Below are positions 8,066 to 10,791 of a stretch of DNA of 10,791 nt, piece by piece (position 1 is the first letter of the stretch; the number at the start of each line of letters is the position of its first letter). The stretch comes from an uncultured Methylococcaceae bacterium (GTDB taxonomy: Bacteria > Pseudomonadota > Gammaproteobacteria > Methylococcales > Methylomonadaceae). The position numbers were made by a program, and so were the translations under genes. The notes under the pieces are model-generated. The model did no database searches and had not been told where the DNA came from. It was given only the letters and a program-made list of their open reading frames with translations. The stretch is taken from NCBI GenBank assembly GCA_903903365.1, contig CAIUYS010000687.1, forward strand, positions 1-10,791, in the 5' to 3' direction.

Positions 8066-9031
8066 TTAGTCTACAGACCAAAAAGTACCGGGTTGCAACT
8101 TTTCTGATTGCCCCGTCAACCGGTTATTACTTAACGTGCGCAGCATGGTATAAATCCGCGCTGCCGCTTGTTGCTCCTTTTCACCCCATTGCTCAATACC
8201 GCCCTCACAATAACGCTGGCGCATGAGGGCTTGGGTGGAAACATCATCGGCATGAAGTAAGGGAATGGTTTTTTTCCAGACAGCATCAGAAGTACATAAC
8301 TGGTTTTTAGCCTGCTTGCTCGCTTTAAAAAAATTATTGATGGCCTGCTGATGGCTTTCTGCCCAGCTTTGCTTAAACACATAACCGATGCTGGACACAT
8401 TTTCAGTGATGCCCAAGCCTTTTAAAATGCCCCTGCCATCTATAATTTGTCGGTAACCCTGCGCTTCAAGCCGGGCTGCAAAGTGCCAGTAGGTCAGTAC
8501 CGCATCGACACGATTTTGTTTGATTTGTTCATTGATTAAAGGCGGCGCTCCATAAGTTTTTTCAACTGAACCATTTAAATCCAACGACTCTTTTTGTGCC
8601 AAAGCCTGCAACAATAACCAGTTTTTATCCAGTTCGCCACCGGCAATACCCAAACGCTTCCCCTTAAGATCAGCGATGGAATGGATGGGGCTTTTATCTG
8701 CCACCACCAACGCGCCCGAGGTATTTGAATAGGGGTAAAAAGTAAAATCAGCACCCGTTGCACGAAGACTGGAAACCCAAATCCAGTCAGAAACAATCAT
8801 ATCGACAGCTCCCGATTGCAGGGCAATTTTGCCTGCTTCTGCATTGGCTACCGGCTGAATTTGCAACTCAAAATCTGCCGACTTTACTTGAGGGTTATCC
8901 TGTAAAGCCTGCAACTCCCACTCAAGGGTTCCGGAAGCCTGAACACCGAGTCGTATCGTGGTTTTTTCCGCCGCAAAACTGCTGCCCGACACCCATAAAC
9001 AACAACCTATAAAAAAGACTTTAAACATCAT
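8066..9031 (-). CDS. ABC transporter periplasmic substrate-binding protein (NitT/TauT, NMT1/SsuA-like)
   Basis: Probable periplasmic solute-binding component of the importer, 321 aa. A signal peptide is visible: Lys4, a hydrophobic core, and a signal peptidase I site after about Ala20 (SSFA-AEK). The mature part begins with a beta strand (IRLGVQASGTLEWEL), then AEAGKIALQSGAVDMIVSDWIWV (64-86), PYSNTSGALVV (100-110) and the SIADLKGKRLGIAGG element (118-132). The last is the hallmark second-lobe start of SsuA/TauA/NMT1-like binding proteins. Two cysteines in the mature part (246 and 275) could pair in the periplasm. The pocket side is rich in Trp and Tyr (Trp83, Trp85, Tyr99, Tyr101, Trp182), but I cannot deduce the ligand. 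Start ATG at 9031, with ATG again at the next codon and AGG a few bases upstream. First gene of the three-gene operon. Confidence 0.9.
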   Translation of the reverse strand: MMFKVFFIGCCLWVSGSSFAAEKTTIRLGVQASGTLEWELQALQDNPQVKSADFELQIQPVANAEAGKIALQSGAVDMIVSDWIWVSSLRATGADFTFYPYSNTSGALVVADKSPIHSIADLKGKRLGIAGGELDKNWLLLQALAQKESLDLNGSVEKTYGAPPLINEQIKQNRVDAVLTYWHFAARLEAQGYRQIIDGRGILKGLGITENVSSIGYVFKQSWAESHQQAINNFFKASKQAKNQLCTSDAVWKKTIPLLHADDVSTQALMRQRYCEGGIEQWGEKEQQAAARIYTMLRTLSNNRLTGQSEKLQPGTFWSVD

Positions 9032-9050
9032 AAAACCTATCTCAATGTAC

Positions 9051-9076
9051 AGACGTTAAAAACCGTCTATTCTATA
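9051..9076 (-). promoter_or_regulatory. Possible promoter/operator of the ABC operon
   Basis: On the minus strand a TATAGAAT (9076-9069) could act as a -10. It is preceded 18 nt upstream by a poor -35 (TTACAA). Overlapping the expected transcription start is an 18-bp palindrome, AGACG-N8-CGTCT (9051-9068), which could be an operator or a small leader hairpin, about 20 nt before the binding-protein ATG. The palindrome is seen directly; promoter and operator roles are inferred and weak. Confidence 0.28.
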
Positions 9077-9227
9077 GGGTTCGTGTGAAAATGTTTGTAA
9101 TATTATAATAGCGTTTCAAACTTGGGCTTTTACCACCCGATGGATAAGTGATTTTTAACATAAACATTTAAATGGGCAGTGCTATTTATGCTCTGAACCT
9201 AACCGGTAACACAATAATTTGACTGTA

Positions 9228-9236
9228 TGGGATAAT
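9228..9236 (+). promoter_or_regulatory. Possible extended -10 promoter of the PepSY gene
   Basis: TGGGATAAT matches an extended -10 (TG-n-TATAAT with one mismatch) about 36 nt before the ATG. I see no good -35 at normal spacing. The rest of the 240-nt divergent intergenic region (9032-9271) is AT-rich, with a TATTATAATA palindrome near 9101-9110 and no other gene or RNA that I can recognise. Confidence 0.3.
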
Positions 9237-9271
9237 GTTCATTTGCCCACCATTATAAATTATCAAGACCC

Positions 9272-10612
9272 ATGCAACTCTCTACCCAACGCTTCCTCAC
9301 GCAGGCAACCTGGCTCAAAGTTCATCTTTACCTCGCCTTAAGCGTTGGTTTTTTTTTCGCACTCATGGGACTTTCCGGCAGTATCAGCATTTACCGCGAA
9401 GAACTGGATGGACTTTTAAATCCGCAATTGGTTATCGAAGAACCACAAGGCAAATATCAATCTCTGGATAAGATTATGGCATCGGTACGCGCCGCCCAGC
9501 CAAACCGCTATGGCTCATGGACGCTGGAAATGCCCCGCTCACCCCAAGGCATGATTACCGCTTGGTATGACAAACCGACAGAAACTTTCTTTGAGCTTTA
9601 TGCACCACTGATGGTGTCAGTCAATCCTTATAGTGGTGAGGTTGTTACCAGTCGCTTCTGGGGCACAACGGCCACAACCTGGTTACTTGATTTGCATACG
9701 CAATTCAGGCTCGACCGCTTTGGCTGGAACGCAGTCGGTATTCTGGGATTATTATTGCTGGTTTCTTGCAGTACCGGGCTTTATTTATGGTGGCCGGGAC
9801 TAAGAGAAATAAACAGGGCTTTTAAGGTTCGACACAAGGCCGGCATGATGCTGCTTGCCTTCGATTTGCACCGCTTTTTGGGCCTGTTCAGTGCAGTTGC
9901 CTTGATAGTTTTGGCATTCACCGGCTTTCTGCTCAGTTATCCCTCAGTACTGGAAACCTTTACCGGCTCATCCGGCATGGAACATGGTCAAACCGGTCGC
10001 CCTATCACCAGCACAGCCATTCCCAATAATCACCCAACCGGTTTATCTGCGGCATCATTTGTCGCGCAAGGCCCTTTTCCAAAAGCCGAACTCAGACGCG
10101 TTACCACGCCCGCAGGCGACACAGGAATCTATCGTATTAATTTGCGACAAAGCAGTGAAGTTAATCAAAGACATCCGTTTACAACCGTCTGGGTGGATCG
10201 CTGGAGTGGTCAGATTAAAGAGGTACGAAATCCTGCAAAATTCTCAACGGGTGAAGTTTTTGCTACCTGGATATGGCCCTTACATACCGGAGAGGCTTTG
10301 GGCGCTACCGGCCGATTTGTTTGGTTTTTAAGTGGATTAAGCCTGTTTGTGCTTTATGTCAGTGGCTTACTACGCTGGCTATGTCGAAGCGGCAAGGTAC
10401 GTGATCGTGAGGTAAATTTTGCGGCATTTATACCGTTGTTATATCGAATGCGAAAATCACTCTATCGTTTAATTTTTGAGGCTTATTTGCTCATTCGTTT
10501 ATTAGTGCAAAAAACCAGGCAATGCACGCCAACTATCAGGAAGGGCTATGAGAAGCTATTGGCATGGATCAAACAGATACACTTGTTTGTGATCAATAGA
10601 CAAAAACGGTAA
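9272..10612 (+). CDS. PepSY-associated membrane protein (COG3182-like)
   Basis: 446-aa inner-membrane protein of the PepSY_TM family, often called 'iron-regulated membrane protein' or PiuB-like; some relatives work in ferric-siderophore reduction or heme/metal handling. Four transmembrane helices are visible, at about 17-40, 152-175, 198-223 and 347-370. The loops between helices 1-2 and 3-4 are large and probably periplasmic; both carry PepSY-like strands such as VSVNPYSGEVV (115-125) and TTVWVDRWSGQIKEV (304-318). Conserved histidines sit at helix edges: His18, His142, His200 and His338 (WPLHTGEALG). These are candidate heme or metal ligands. After helix 4 a tail of about 76 residues is strongly basic (18 Lys/Arg, 4 acidic), longer than usual. 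The Shine-Dalgarno is weak. The gene is divergent from the ABC operon. Exact function is unknown. Confidence 0.88.
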   Translation: MQLSTQRFLTQATWLKVHLYLALSVGFFFALMGLSGSISIYREELDGLLNPQLVIEEPQGKYQSLDKIMASVRAAQPNRYGSWTLEMPRSPQGMITAWYDKPTETFFELYAPLMVSVNPYSGEVVTSRFWGTTATTWLLDLHTQFRLDRFGWNAVGILGLLLLVSCSTGLYLWWPGLREINRAFKVRHKAGMMLLAFDLHRFLGLFSAVALIVLAFTGFLLSYPSVLETFTGSSGMEHGQTGRPITSTAIPNNHPTGLSAASFVAQGPFPKAELRRVTTPAGDTGIYRINLRQSSEVNQRHPFTTVWVDRWSGQIKEVRNPAKFSTGEVFATWIWPLHTGEALGATGRFVWFLSGLSLFVLYVSGLLRWLCRSGKVRDREVNFAAFIPLLYRMRKSLYRLIFEAYLLIRLLVQKTRQCTPTIRKGYEKLLAWIKQIHLFVINRQKR

Positions 10613-10633
10613 GTACAGGAATTTAAAAGACGC

Positions 10634-10670
10634 AAGGTGAGGCACACACTCTATCAGCCCCTCACCTTTT
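10634..10670 (+). terminator. Intrinsic terminator after the PepSY gene
   Basis: A perfect 9-bp stem pairs AAGGTGAGG (10634-10642) with CCTCACCTT (10660-10668) around a 17-nt loop, followed by TT and then the T-rich repeat array. It begins 22 nt after the PepSY stop. The T-tract is short (four T in all, then AC), but further T runs follow every 7 nt. Confidence 0.65.
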
Positions 10671-10791
10671 ACCTTTTACCTTTTACCTTTTACCTTTTAC
10701 CTTTTACCTTTTACCTTTTACCTTTTACCTTTTACCTTTTACCTTTAACCTTTAACCTTTTACCTTTAACCTTTAACCTTTTACCTTTTAC
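10664..10791. repeat. Heptanucleotide tandem repeat array, runs off the window edge
   Basis: Eighteen consecutive 7-nt units plus 2 nt. Units 1-11 (10664-10740) are all ACCTTTT. Units 12-18 (10741-10789) are in order ACCTTTA, ACCTTTA, ACCTTTT, ACCTTTA, ACCTTTA, ACCTTTT, ACCTTTT, so the variants show a 21-nt higher-order period. The array begins inside the 3' arm of the preceding terminator. There are no spacers, so it is a simple microsatellite, not CRISPR. Its full length cannot be seen. Confidence 0.97.

Noticed and set aside
8999..9031. Possible lipobox (FIGC) in the binding-protein leader
   Set aside because: The Cys would be residue 10, leaving too short a signal peptide; the SFA signal peptidase I site after residue 20 fits better.
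9231..9249. Possible Fur box upstream of the PepSY gene, suggested by GATAATG
   Set aside because: Only about 10 of 19 positions match the classical Fur box and there is no second half-site, so iron regulation is not supported by sequence.
10664..10791. CRISPR array
   Set aside because: Units are 7 nt and directly abutting, with no unique spacers.

Overview
The window reads as a bacterial chromosome segment from a gammaproteobacterium. The evidence is the block murJ, ribF, ileS, lspA with rpsT divergent to murJ, a conserved gammaproteobacterial order, and protein sequences close in length and motif to the E. coli ones. Methanotroph-like Methylococcales would fit the style of the sequence, but nothing here proves it.

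Left part (1-6412): a housekeeping block. On the minus strand, read from right to left, murJ (lipid II flippase), ribF (FAD synthase), ileS (isoleucyl-tRNA synthetase) and lspA (signal peptidase II) form one cluster. ribF/ileS share an ATGA overlap and ileS/lspA overlap slightly, so these are probably translationally coupled. rpsT (ribosomal protein S20) is divergent from murJ and has a strong sigma70-type promoter. That promoter lies inside the longest murJ reading frame and argues that murJ starts at an internal TTG. Beyond lspA, the left edge holds a near-perfect 18-bp-arm hairpin that resembles a dispersed bacterial intergenic repeat, and no fkpB or ispH is recognisable before the window ends.

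Middle part (6413-9031): a hairpin flanked by A and T runs serves as a bidirectional terminator between rpsT and a convergent three-gene ABC importer of the NitT/TauT type. In transcription order on the minus strand this is the periplasmic binding protein, permease and ATPase. The genes are packed with a 1-nt gap and a 4-nt overlap, so they are one operon. The substrate cannot be read from the sequence.

Right part (9032-10791): a 240-base divergent intergenic region leads into a four-helix PepSY-domain membrane protein (COG3182-like) with an unusual, strongly basic C-terminal tail. It is followed by a terminator hairpin whose 3' arm runs directly into a heptanucleotide tandem array (ACCTTTT and ACCTTTA units). 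The array fills the rest of the window and continues past its edge.

I do not see a convincing new defence, mobile or biosynthetic system. The most unusual structures are the heptamer array fused to the terminator, the hairpin repeat after lspA, the PepSY tail and the unassigned ABC importer.
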